A program made the position numbers and the translations under genes. Positions 39,101 through 50,900 of a DNA stretch of 64,000 nucleotides are shown here, piece by piece. This DNA is from Puffinus mauretanicus (Eukaryota > Chordata > Aves > Procellariiformes > Procellariidae). Location: the NCBI GenBank assembly GCA_023333565.1, contig JAJKFH010001316.1, positions 83,300-147,299 of the forward strand, given 5' to 3'. How positions within the stretch are numbered: position 1 is the stretch's first letter; each line of letters begins with the position of its first letter. Below the pieces are notes generated by a model. It was not told the DNA's origin, did no database searches, and saw nothing but the letters and a program-made list of their open reading frames with translations.

Positions 39101-42100
39101 TGGGGTCTTACCTAGCTCATGAGGTAATTCATGGCAAAATACAGCCACAGAAGTGCTTAAACCACTAGATAACCCTTCGGTAAAGGCTGCTCCTACGAAA
39201 AGACGGGGGGGGGGGGGGACCAAACATTACTGCATATTCACACATCAAGTGCAGAAGCATTGTTGCATATGCTTGTATCAGATTAGGACATACTAGTTTC
39301 GCCGAAATTTTTCTTATGCTTGTAGAAGTATTTAAACTTTAACTGAACAGTTGTTGTTTATGATTTGTAAGTTTCAAGACAGAAAAGTTCAAATCACAGA
39401 AGATCGTTTTGTACAAATTAGTCAGATGCAACTGTTCCATGCTTTAATAGAAAAACAAGCACTTTTCAATCTTATTCCTATATAATTAGCACAACAGATT
39501 TGAGGAAAAAAGTAACTGATGGAAGTTATGAATAACAAATCACATGAAATGAATGAACTTAAGCCAAGGGTTACTCTGGCTAAAGCTATCTTCACAGAAG
39601 CATTCACATCTTCATTTAGATACAGGTAAAATACTATACAAGTAGTATCAGCATTTTCACATCATCATCAAATCGATGTTTTTCCATAATACTTTTGAGC
39701 ACATCCAGAACTGAAGGAAACCCACATTTCCATTAGCCTGAACAAGCTAGACAGCAGGACTTCTAAAAGCTATTGCTCTCACTTGTTCAATAAGCCTTTA
39801 TTAACCTTCTTCATACTTTTCCCTTCATAACTATAAAGTCATAGCTCCTTCCCAAATCTGCCTAATGCTAAGAGGTAATTGATTCTGCGTGCCATTTGTA
39901 TGCAAATCCTCCTCCTTCTACCACATTTTCACTACTGATCTCCTTGGAAATTTATATTCTGTGCTTCAACTTTCGTCAAAAATGAGATTAAATCAGAAGC
40001 TCTCTTTTCACATTATACTTTGAATTGACTGAATCTGAACAACTGCAAATACTGCTGTGAGAAAATAGTTATCATTGGGTTTTCTCCTCAAACAAGAATG
40101 AACTTGTTTCTACAATAAAATTTACAGAAAGACTGATACCGCTGAACTGACCCCAGTATGCTATATAAGCTGGAAATGAATCCAATACCTGTAAAGATTA
40201 GTCTTAAATACTAAAGTCAAGATTATGAAAGACTAGCATAAGAACTGAAGATTACTGATTTGACTTCACTTTCTATAACTTACTTTAACCTCTTAAATTT
40301 AAAATACCTGTAGTCTAGCTCTCCTTCTAGAAAAAACAAGGGAGTTCCCAAACCTGACCTCCCAGCCAGAAGTCCAAAACATAATATTCAATCTGTTATT
40401 TCTCTGATAAAGAAATGTTTTCACTGAAGCATTGTCAAAAAAGACTCAACAACTACAACATGTAAAGGAAAAATAGGGACATGAACAAAAAACGAACGAA
40501 AAGATAAATGTTCTGTTTACATGTAAAATAACTATTTATACCGGTTTAAATTAAAACAAAAAACACACACAAAAAATGGACTGTTACACTCAACTTTAAG
40601 AACAAGATTTTGATGTTTAAGAAAATACATTTTTTTAAATACTTTTCCAAGAAGAGAGACTGAGCCTGTTTTGAGACTGAGTACAGCACACTGAGCATCT
40701 AAAGGAATCTACTTATGCTACACTCCTTTAATTGACATAGACACTCTTAATCCAAAAATCTGCATAAAGGCAACATATAGTGACTTTATTGGTATCTTCT
40801 CCATGAATCATATTTCTGACAGGTAATAGCTAACTAATGTCCTATTAATTAATGCCCTCTACTCACACATTCCTAGAATACAAAAAGCAGCACAGACCTT
40901 CTCTGGCAGGTTAGTACAAGCACTAGGAAGAACTGCGATTCTACTCTTTAGTGGATGGCAAGATCTGAGAATCTGGATGCGACAGGACTGCTATGCAAAA
41001 GTGTAAAAGCACCTTAGAGAACACAATGCCTTTGACCAAGTTCATTTTACAGTAAAAATGAATGCACGCCTACCTCCCACAGCACAAAAATCACACATAT
41101 ATATTGCCTTATCCATTTGGGTATCTTCAGGCTAAAGCACATTGAAACTAGCGTCCCATCTCCCTACTCACCAGTGCTCTGGGGAAACTTAGACGTCATG
41201 TGTAACCAGGGCCAGTATAGGCAAAGCCATATGTGCAAAGTATAGAACCTGACCTTGCTGCGTAACAAGTGAAGATGGAAGAGAAAAAGAAATAAAGCCA
41301 ATGATAGTCGTGGCCTGACTGAAGTGGAAAAAACACAGTTACTTTACATGTGACCAAAAAGACAAGCTTGTCTTAAAAGAAAATTTAAAAAAAAATTGCT
41401 GAGCGCTTGCAGGCATTGAAATACAAAGTCAGCTCTAAGTCCTAAATACTGTTTTATAAGCTTAGCTTTAGTTTTGAAAAAATGTTAGCTTTAACTTTGC
41501 TAAAAGTAGGAAATAAAGCAAAGTTTATAGATTTCCTAAACAAACATAACTGTAAGTACGTAATTTTGGCTTCATTTGTCACTGATCTCCAGGTTGTTAA
41601 AATGGAGATTTTTCTTATTCATTCAGAGCTGCTATCAAAGTTTAGGCTTCAAAGATCCACCACTAATTAGTTCTGTTCCTAATAAAGAGATAAGTGACAG
41701 CAAGAAAACTTCACTGTCCTCACATACAACAAAGCTGCCGTGTCCAAGCTAACACTTACCAATTGCTAGGCCATCACTGAAATTGTGTAGCCCATCTCCC
41801 ATAATCACCATCCATGCCAGAGTTGCTATCCCCGCATCCTTCAGTTCTTCACGTGAGTAGCGCTGACTGTGACTGTGGGGATGATGGTTCTGATGATGAT
41901 GGTGATGCAGAATATGATGGTAGTCATGGTGATGATGACTAAGATGATCTGTCTGTCCTAGAGTATCGTGTAAGTGAGAATGACATTTGTTTCTACAGCC
42001 CCTGGACACATATTCATTGTCAACCTCCTCTTGATGAGAATGAGCTATCATCACTTCTTCTTCTTCTTGTACAGTTGGCTGCTGAGAAATGAAGGGCGAT

Positions 42101-45100
42101 GGATCTTGAGAGTCTGTCCCTAGATAGCCCTCAGGCCCTGTTACAAAAACCCAGAGTATAATATTACACATTTTTTAAATCACCTAGGAAGCAAAGATAC
42201 AATAAAGAAGTTGAGTAAGTTATGCAGTAAAGAAGAAACTAGTAAGTCTAGAAGTTGAGACTGGTACCCCCTATTTCTGAGATAATTCCCAATAGCTTAA
42301 AATAAGAAAAACTTCTAGTTTCTGTCCCCTACAACTGCAGCAGCCCCTACATTATGGCCACAAATGCCTCCTGAAAGGTAAAAAAGCATGAAGGCTGTTA
42401 GTTCAATTGCTTCAGAAAGACAAAGTGTCTGGAAAGCATATGCCCGTTATTCATCTTAAGGCTGAAGAATAAGAATGCAGAAGAGGATTATGTTATAGAT
42501 AATTTTGGAAGCTTAAGTTTGAACACCTGAAAAATAAATACTCAAAAAATGAAGTCATCAACACAGACCATGAAATGTCCTCATATAAACATTAGTAGCA
42601 CACCAAGGTTAGTTATTTTAACTAACTCCTAAAACTTGCTAAATTCTTCCCCTGCAATTAAATGAAAAAATACACTTCTTTTTTCCTGCATTACTGACAC
42701 CTCTGTCGTTAGTTATAAAATTATTCTGAAAAACTGAACACCTCTTTTAGCTACAAGAGCTAACAAGTATCTAGTGAGGTGTGTTTTGGCTCACAGCATG
42801 ATCTTGGGGACACATGATCATTTGCAGTCGAAATACTTCAAATAACCTCTAGGATTTTAGATTATCAACCTTATAAATAAATAAATACTCAGACTAACAA
42901 AATCCAGACTCAAGATATGCAGAAATCTAAATAATGGATCATGCACATAACATCTAACAGTCTAAAGAGAAGTGTAGAAGCCAGTAGGCACAGCTGTATT
43001 TGCAACAGGCACAGCCAGAAGAGCTTCACAGAATGACTTCAACTTCTGCTGTTAAATCCAGAATTAAAAGGCTTAAGGTTTCAAAACTGTGAATTCACTA
43101 CTTCCAACCTATCAATCCTTTTTAAAAGAAAGCAGGAATTAGAGCTAGTCCTCTACAGATCAATGCACAGACAGGTTTTGTTTTGAAAAGCATTCAAGTA
43201 GGTAGTGATCCAACCTACAGTAAGAAGCAGATCTATGAGCTGCCATCAATCAGGTGTTTTTTAAACAGTGCTGCCACAAAAGAACAACTGTGCAATATTA
43301 CTGAGACTTACGATCATCTGTATCTAACTTTTCTTCATTCGCTGAAAACTTCTTACTTTCTCCATCATCTTCGTTTTTTTTCTTATTCCAAAAGAAAATA
43401 CTGTAGTTATGAATATTTTACTTATTTTTCAGGATATACATGAGCAACATTATATTCACAACATTTATGCAGCCTGCACAGAAAGAGGACAACATGGAAG
43501 CTACATAAAGAGTGCAGAAGAGGAACATTAGAAATTTGGCTAAGTACAATAAGATGACAAGGGTTCCTCAGGCTCCATAGGAGGAAAAAAAAAAACACCA
43601 CAAGAAAATCCCCCCAAAAAACCCCACCCAAACAAACCAACCCACATGCATAAATTCCCCACATTTTTGCACAAGGAGGGGTTCATCTAGAAGCGAAACA
43701 CATCAAATACTGAGCAAAAGTTATTCCACTAGTTCTTTTCCATTGTAGTATCAGTGTAATGTTTTTTCCTAGCGTACCGAAGGAAAACCAAGTAAAATCT
43801 CTAATCATTGCTCACTAATGTGTGTATCACAACAATTTATGATAAAGTGACTCGGTATGTAGAAGGGCGTAATTAGTCTAACAGGAAATCTATTCCCAGT
43901 GGCTGAGAGGAGGACACAGAAAATACTTGCTTTGCTTGGAACTATTCATGTCCTCTCTTGGCAAATAAATTTAGAGATAGGGAAAGCGATCCTGTCGCTC
44001 GCAGTTAGTTTACGTTCCGTATAAACCACACCAACACAACCTGCTGTGACCAAAGTCAAAGAGCTTACATGGCACCTGCTCTGAGACTGCTGCCTTAATA
44101 ACCAATTTAACAATAAAACTAAACAGAGATTATCAGTCATTGCGGTAGTCTAGAAGTTAGCTATTTTTAAGCTAAGTAATTAGCAGTTTACTAACTTTCT
44201 TCAAGCAAAGCCCAAGATATTGCCAGCTTTTACTCTATCTTTCTTACTGAGTCAACTTTTACATGATTGGTTATTCCTGGCTACACTAGTCTTTAAAGAA
44301 CTCACCAATAATTGGCGAGTTACCAACATTTATGACCTGCCAAAATTCAGTTATTATTTACTTTCCACATAAAAAACAGCACAGTAATCTGAAAGCTGTA
44401 TTGCTCTTATTTTGGGGGGGAGAGAAGGGAAAGAAACAAGGGGCTTGCAGACTGTATTTCCAAATGGAAGGCTATCTAATGAAGTCACTTTCTACAGTGT
44501 AGTTGGATGCTTATTTATGCAAGCACTTACTGCCACCCTTACCCATTTTGTGCAAGTGCCCTCCTCAACAGGAGTACAATAACTGTACGAGGCCATCTTA
44601 TTTCATCCAGTATGAGAATTAAAATAATAGTAATAAAAACAGTCCAGATAGTTATATAATCGCCTTGAGATGTCAGAAGGAAGTCAATAATGAACAGTAA
44701 CTTCTTAAATCACACTGTTAAAACAAAGGGTGCGATTGGATGTTTGCTTATTAAACAATTCACTGTGGTGTCAAGCCTGTACTGTATGTCTGGTTAAGGA
44801 AATAGCTCAGAGCTCTTCCATAACAGGACCACACAAAAAAGTCATCATGTAGTTTAAAAGTATACATGTCACTAATATAAATGAAATTATAACACTGATC
44901 AAATCAGCAATCACTATTAAATCCAGACAGATATATGATACTCAAAAGTTTTTTATAAGTCTATTCAGAAATGATCATGCAATACAATATAGCTTCAAAA
45001 TAATAGTTTCTCTACCTTTTTCTTCTTGTCCTTAAACTGCTTTATTAAAGTGATCAAATGCTCCACTAGAAACATGAAATACAAGCCTCCAAGTGCTGTA

Positions 45101-48100
45101 AGTCCCTTCCATGTAGAATCCAGGTAAGCACTCTCCTCTGTACTTTGAAAAACAAGATGTTTGAACATAGAGCCTTTGTTTTGTTCAAGCAGAGGTTTTT
45201 CATGATGATGATGATGGTTTCCATGAGACTAAGGGGAGAACCAAATGGGGAAAGTCATTATATCCAAAAGAACTGATAACATAAGAAACATAGAAAGTAT
45301 TTTTCACATTCTTTTCCTCAAGTCTGGAGTCGACAATTGTCATGGAGTAAATGCTCTGGATACAAACTCAAACAATTGCGAACAAATCTGTTGATAAGAA
45401 GAAACATTGCAAGGACTGAGAGCGGGCCTGGTATTCAGCCCTCTCACTGAGGCTACACGCATACTGCTCAATACAAGATATACAACTGCCCCCACAAAAA
45501 CTCCTGACACTTGTCAAGGAAACTGCATTTTAAGTAGTAATCACAGCTAGAACACCAATTACTTTCCCATCTAAGACAGCTCATAGATGTCAAACACCTT
45601 TTTCTACAAGGAACCTAGCAGTAATTTCCTTCTTTAAAGGAAGACTGACATTCTTCCCCTCCTCACTGGCTACTGGTATGTTCAGAATCAAAAAACTTCT
45701 AGGACACTTCACTCACACGTGTTGAGATTTACATAACCTCACATAGCAAATGCAAGGTTAACTGAAAGGAAAAAGAAGAACCCGATGAATTACAGGCAGG
45801 GCTCAGAAACCACCACAGGATCTGCAGTCCTTTTTATCCATCTTACCTGAAAGCTGGAACAAGTTACCTTTTGGGGGCAGGGGGAGAGCAGGGCAGGGGG
45901 AATGTCTAAGAGCTTCAAGAAAGGTAGAAATTTAGCAATCGTATTCCAATTTCATTGTCCATATTACATAACAGCAATATGTAACTCTAAAGTCTATCAA
46001 GTAATGTTTTCCGAGGATTTCAAAAATGCTTGATTCAGATCAAAAAATTACAATGGATAAGCAATCAACATAAGTGGCTGATAACAGAAATAATGGATTA
46101 TTTATTCCACATTTAAAGTGTACAGTGAGTGATTTCCGCTATCTATAAAGTTCATTAAACTGCAAAAAGAAAATAAAGAGGCAGCATTACAGTAAGTGAA
46201 TAAAAACATTTATGCCAAATTTTTGCATGCAAGGAACAATGAGTGATTTGGCAGCAGATATGACTAAGAACGGGAAATAGATTGAGGGATAACGATGTGA
46301 AGTTCTTACACTGTAAGGTCTGTGAAATGAATAATACAAACAGTTCCATCAAATAATCTACTTTACAAGGTTGAGAAATGACTCACCAAATAGGTATTAA
46401 TTAATAGGGATTAAAATTATCACTAAGAAGTACAGACAGGTGTCAAATTCTCCGCTTTGAGATAATGAATGAAACAGTAATTAATACTTACATGTGGAAG
46501 GAGATGTAAGAAGGCATCTCCACTCAAAGTCCCCACAGCCAATGCCACAAGAAAACTTAGAAGAAATTTGAAAAATACGCGATTCATCAGCGGTACCAGT
46601 ATAACACCCAATAAGGAAAGAAAACTGATGATGGAGATGGATATAAAGCCACCAATCCAAGCTGGTTAAAAAAAAAAAAAAAAGAAAAAGAAAACAGTAA
46701 CAAGAATAAATAACAGCTGTATGAGATTTTGTTGGCTTAAAACTCCTGTTGTCAAACACTCCTGATCATTCAATTAATCAGATGTTAACAAATGGTACGC
46801 AACAAAGATTTCTCTCTAGACGTGGTCAAGTGCCAAAAGAAAATTACAAACTTCTTTCAACTTTGAAATATGTTTCTCAAATTTATAAGCAACATAAATG
46901 GGTTTCCAGTAAGCTTTTATTCCATGTTAAAAAAACAACCTACCTATTTGCAGAGAGTAACTTTTTGGAGGAGTTTCAGCTTTTTCACTAGTTGCATGGA
47001 CTATGCAGTATTTGCCATCGATCTGGTTAATAAGAGCTGGACAGAGGTAACTAAATTCTGTAGCAGTCAACAATACTTGAGTGCCTATTCCATGGGACTG
47101 CATCAGTTTTGAGGCACTGGAGCACTGTGGAAAGACGCATGTGTTAAATATTAACCAGAACCAAAATACCATGATATATCTCAAGAGGACTGCACATCCC
47201 ATTTTAATTGAAACGCAGTGGCACCACATGAAAACAGCTATATAATTAAACACCAGGTAATTAAAAACTGGTAACAAACCAATTTAGTAAGAACTGTACC
47301 TCCATCCCCCTTCTGGCCCAGAAAGCTAGTTTGGGAGTCCTGGTAGATGATGCGTAATTATCACTCATTCTCAGCACAAGGGGGTCAGATGCTTTGCTGC
47401 GCAAATAGAAAAGGCTAACACTTTTCACTCAGTTTTAGAGGCCATATAAGGTAGTAGTAACAAGGTCAAATACCTTTTTATAGAAGTGATTACTATGGAA
47501 AGTCTTGTACAGAACGTGTTCTGCATACGCTTCCTCCAGTAAAGAGTTCCCCACTGTACAACCCACAATCTCGCTGGGTTTCAGTAACAGCGGTACTTCT
47601 GCTCTGACTGCGCAGAACGCAGGAACAACTGGTGAATTCAGCACCTACGATCATACATTACACAACACCCACTCTGAATTACCTGGCATGGCTGCATACA
47701 TTAAGGCCCCAGAGAGACACTTGCTTTTTAAAGCCTTTAATGGAGAAGGATCTGGTTGTGTAAGAAAACTGTCTGTGAGCAAAATGCCTGCAACACATCT
47801 ATAGACTTTATCAGCAGTAATTTTTTACTATTTTAAAGTAATAGATAACATTTAGCAGCAATCTTTTTTACAGTTGGTCGCTAGATACAATCTTAGAAAA
47901 GATGGAGAGGGAGGGGGTTGAAGGAGGAAGGTGCCAGTTACTTCTCTGCAGTTCTACACTATCTGCCATAGGATTATCTAACATTTTGATAAGAATGACA
48001 GTATTTTAAATACATTTTTTTACTTTCACCACATTATTAGGAAAACAAGAAATACAAATTCTGGCTTTAAGGCAGAACAGCAAGTTTTAAATTTGAAGTG

Positions 48101-49148
48101 TTTTTCATTTTTAGTAATATTTTAAAATAACATATAAATAATAAATAGCTAAAACCAAGTGTATGTTTATACTTAATATACGTACATATTTCTTTTTAGA
48201 AAAAATTAAAAAGTTAAAAAATAACTAGATTGCATATATATTTTCCTCGTAACAAAACATTCCTTCAAAATGTTAAGTTTCAAGGAAAGTTGTTTGGGTG
48301 TGTTTTGCTACGAGTACTGTTACACCACAAAGCTCGTACCCAGTTCAGTGAGAAGCACCTAACAAATAAGCCATAACAACATTCCCGGTGGATCTGGATT
48401 CCCCAGAATACAAGAGACTCAGTCTCACCTCTTGGGTATTTTGGTTTTTCAGTTTAGAGTAGAGGTAACTTCCTCTTTCCGATTCCTTCAGAGAGGTATG
48501 AGATTCATTTGCTTTGCTGTTAGCAAGCCAGCTTGCATCGCTGCCACCTGTGACATTAACAGCATTAGAGCTGGTAAGAGCTAAACGAGCAACCGGCTTG
48601 ACTTCTCCAGGTTGCACATTCTGTAATTCAGAGTGGCCACCTGTGGGAGCAGTGATGATAGATGCCGTTATTTCATTAACAGTGTTCTTGCTGCGTACAA
48701 AGTTCTGCTGATGTTCTACATTTTCTGCTTTATGAGGTTCCTTTGAGTGACTGTTCCTGTGGTCTTTGTTAGCATCAGATTCATAGTTTGGACAAACAGT
48801 CTTCTCGGAGCTTTTACTCAACGAAACATGATTATGATGAAGGTGGTGATCGTGGTCATGATCATGGTCTATTTTAATCCTTTTCATTTTATCTATACCT
48901 ATGTTCTGCAGCAGTTTTCTAAACCCTTCAATCGACAGAGAGTTGTTTTCTCCATAACGATGAAAAAGTTCTTGAAGGTGAAACTTCTGTATTAATCCTG
49001 CCAAGTCAACGTTAATGCCAGCTGCCTTTTCCGGAAAAGTTCTCTCCAATGTATGAACAACAGTAGCCGTCTCCACTCCATGATGATAACTTTCACACAG
49101 TAGTATGGAAAACGATACAAGGAAAGTGACTGATACTGTACTCTCCAT
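35984..49148 (-). CDS. SLC39A6: SLC39A6 (ZIP6 / LIV-1 zinc importer), 9 coding exons, one apparent frameshift
   Basis: ZIP6 is a plasma-membrane zinc importer of the LIV-1 subfamily, working alone or with ZIP10 (family knowledge). Coding exons on the minus strand: 49148-48429, 47124-46944, 46660-46492, 45228-45016, 43381-43312, 42137-41760, 39192-39112, 37092-36902 and 36136-35984. Read across the frameshift they give about 718 aa, versus about 755 in human. Visible features are an N-terminal signal segment (about 1-20), a His/Asp-rich extracellular domain with a [14 protein letters not shown] run, eight ZIP transmembrane segments, a His-rich cytosolic loop, HNFSDG in TM4 (about 569-574) and [10 protein letters not shown] in TM5 (about 597-606), which carry the metal-site residues. 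Exon 3 is 169 bp where frame and homology need 170. All introns are GT-AG. A non-coding first exon probably lies in the CpG island near 50.4 kb. Confidence 0.93.
36902..37092 (-). CDS. SLC39A6: SLC39A6 coding exon 8 (TM5 end, TM6, TM7)
   Basis: 191 bp, [18 protein letters not shown] through [17 protein letters not shown] to YVALVDM. The acceptor is GTTGTAG and the donor GTAAGC. Confidence 0.96.
39112..39192 (-). CDS. SLC39A6: SLC39A6 coding exon 7 (TM5 motif)
   Basis: 81 bp, (G)[18 protein letters not shown], then CHELPHELG, the LIV-1 family metal-site motif. The acceptor TTCGTAG is preceded by a run of 14 C. The donor is GTAAGA. Confidence 0.96.
39205..39218. repeat. G14/C14 homopolymer next to the SLC39A6 exon 7 acceptor
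   Basis: Fourteen consecutive G on the plus strand form a C14 run on the sense strand, 12 nt upstream of the exon 7 boundary, and act as part of its polypyrimidine tract. Confidence 0.9.
41760..42137 (-). CDS. SLC39A6: SLC39A6 coding exon 6 (His-rich loop and TM4)
   Basis: 378 bp, (R)[12 protein letters not shown] to [12 protein letters not shown](G). It includes the acidic EEEEVMIAH region, a His-rich segment ([19 protein letters not shown]) and TM4 with HNFSDG. It is nearly identical to mammalian ZIP6. The acceptor is TTGTAACAG and the donor GTAAGT. Confidence 0.96.
43312..43381 (-). CDS. SLC39A6: SLC39A6 coding exon 5 (small acidic/lysine linker)
   Basis: 70 bp, [11 protein letters not shown], then [12 protein letters not shown] plus one base. 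It is shorter than the mammalian linker. The acceptor is GGAATAAG followed directly by eight A; the alternative upstream AG (TACAG) would bring in an in-frame TAA. The donor is GATC/GTAAGT. Confidence 0.85.
45016..45228 (-). CDS. SLC39A6: SLC39A6 coding exon 4 (TM3)
   Basis: 213 bp, 71 residues, [16 protein letters not shown], then [20 protein letters not shown] (TM3), ending KDKKKK. The acceptor is CCCCTTAG and the donor GTAGAG. Confidence 0.94.
46492..46660 (-). CDS. SLC39A6: SLC39A6 coding exon 3 (TM1-TM2), contains frameshift
   Basis: 169 bp. It starts in the expected frame (A)[12 protein letters not shown] and continues with conserved [17 protein letters not shown]...[10 protein letters not shown] in the next frame. 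One base is missing at about 46612-46626. The acceptor is AACCAG after a 17-base T run and the donor CAT/GTAAGT. Confidence 0.9.
46667..46683. repeat. A17/T17 homopolymer next to the SLC39A6 exon 3 acceptor
   Basis: Seventeen A on the plus strand form the polypyrimidine tract of the exon 3 acceptor, about 45 bp from the apparent one-base deletion. Confidence 0.85.
46944..47124 (-). CDS. SLC39A6: SLC39A6 coding exon 2
   Basis: 181 bp, [17 protein letters not shown] to PPKSYSLQI plus one base. It contains the conserved membrane-proximal CPALINQID region with its cysteines. The acceptor is TTTCCACAG and the donor GTAGGT. Confidence 0.94.
48429..49148 (-). CDS. SLC39A6: SLC39A6 coding exon 1 (ectodomain)
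   Basis: 720 bp, 240 residues, start ATG at 49148. The exon extends to an acceptor (TTCTTTTTCTAG) at 49177, leaving 29 nt of 5' UTR. It encodes a hydrophobic signal segment, [38 protein letters not shown] (conserved in ZIP6) and the histidine/aspartate-rich tract. The second half of the ectodomain is poorly conserved. The donor is GAG/GTGAGA. Confidence 0.94.
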
Positions 49149-49829
49149 TGCAGTTTCTTTTTAACAGTGAAAAAAATCTAGAAAAAGAAGAAAATTTTAA
49201 CAGTTTGCACAAAACTGATCGCATCTTCCTCTGTAATAGATGTTCATAATTTGCTTAAACAAAAGAAACCCACAACAAACCAAAACAAACCCTGCTCAAA
49301 GTATCAATGCAGTAAGAGAAGAGCCATTTAAATTTCTTACACATTCAGCATTTTTCCCAGATTAACGTGGCCTCTGGCAACAGGAGATGAAGCTGCATAC
49401 CACAGCGAGGTCACTGGCTGTAAACACCCCCCAGGTGTAAGCTTACCTTTGTTTAGCTTGGCCTGAGTTGGTTTTCTAACACAAGCTAAACAAGGAGAGC
49501 ATCCTCAAGGGCGCGGCAACTGAGTTCTAGGTTAGGCGTCTAGTATAGAAGCCTTAAAATTTCACTTTTAGCAAGGAATAAGTAATATAAATTATATGTT
49601 CCTGCTTATAAATCAAAATTCCCAACCTTCCATCACTGGATTTCCCAGAGCTCTTGGCGAGCCAGCAGGGTCAGTTTTCAGCATTCTGCAAAAAAATGTA
49701 TCTTTTATGCTGTGACGTTCCATCTGTGTTTTAACACTGCTACCGTACAGCTCCTTTCAGCAGGCAGGCAGACCGCTGCTGCAGACCAAATGCCTGTGTG
49801 CTTTATCCCACGAACGCTCCAGCGAGGCT

Positions 49830-50900
49830 GTGCATTGAGGGACGCTGAGGCCGCGCGCAGGACGGTGTGGGAGGGCTGCCCCAGCCCTTTCCCAGAGCCA
49901 GGGAGAGCACAACGCCACGCCGAGGACTTCACAGTTTCCAGTAAGACCATCGTCAGCCTTAAAAACCCAGCACCACCCCCGGGACCCGCGGCAGCGCCAG
50001 CGCTCACGGTCCCCGCTGCAAACCGCAGCGGCGGGAGGCGGCGTCCCCACAGACCCGCGCTCCGCGCAGCGCCGAGCCTGCGGCCGGGCCCGGCCCCCGG
50101 CGAGCACGGGGCGGGAGGGGCGGCCCCCGCCCCGCTGCTTTCCGAGGCCGCGTGTGGCCGCTACCCCCGCCTGCCGGCGCACGCCGGGGGCGGGGACGAG
50201 CGCAGCCCCGGAGCGATGCAGCGCCCGGCCCGGCCCGGCCCCGCCTCACCGGGCGGCGGTTCCAATGGCCCGGCCCGCCACGCGGCTGCCGGCCCCTGCC
50301 CGACCGTGAGACGCACACGCCCGCGCCGCAGCTGCCCGCCGCTGTAGGGGGGGTGGGGGGGGGAAGGAGGAGGTTACCTCGCCCGCCGCCGGGACGGGCC
50401 CCGCCGCCGGACCCTTCCCCCGCCGCTGCCCAGGCGCGCGCGCCAGCCGCTTCCCGCCCCCTTCCTTTCCTCTTCCGGGTACGGCGGCTGTCACGCGTCC
50501 CTCCGGCGGCCAACGTGGGAAGCGGAGCCGGTGTCACGTGGCGACGGCGGAGCGCGTGGCGGCGGCGGCGGCGCGCGGGCGGCTTCGACGTTGGTTGGTG
50601 TCGGCCCCGGCGCCTGTGAAGGCGGGGGGGAAGGAAGGGAAGGCCTCGCCGCCCCCCCCATCTGCCGCCGCCATCGCCCCTCACGGTGCGGGTGCGCTGC
50701 GGGAGGGGGCGGTGGGCGCTGCTCCGGGGGGGGGAGCCCCCTGGAGCCCGTAGGGGCCACCTGGCCCGGCCCGGCCCGGCCCGGCCCAGCCGCGCGGGAG
50801 GCCCTTTGCCCGGAGAGCTCGGGAGGGCCCAGAAGGAACCGTGCCAGCTGGGGAAGGGCAAAGCGGGTGAGGGTCAGCGGTAGGGAGGAGGTGGCTGAAT
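49830..50900. promoter_or_regulatory. CpG island / SLC39A6 promoter region
   Basis: Very G+C- and CpG-rich block. A CACGTG E-box lies at 50535-50540 close to the predicted start. In mammals this promoter is bidirectional with ELP2, but no ELP2 exon is recognised to the right. Long open frames on both strands here are compositional. Confidence 0.8.
50378..50520 (-). other. SLC39A6: Probable non-coding exon 1 of SLC39A6
   Basis: A good donor, GCGAG/GTAACC, lies on the minus strand at 50378 in the CpG island and can pair with the acceptor at 49178 in front of the ATG exon. The upstream limit (transcription start) is not defined by sequence and 50520 is a guess. Mammalian SLC39A6 likewise has a 5' UTR exon in its CpG island. 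Confidence 0.4.
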
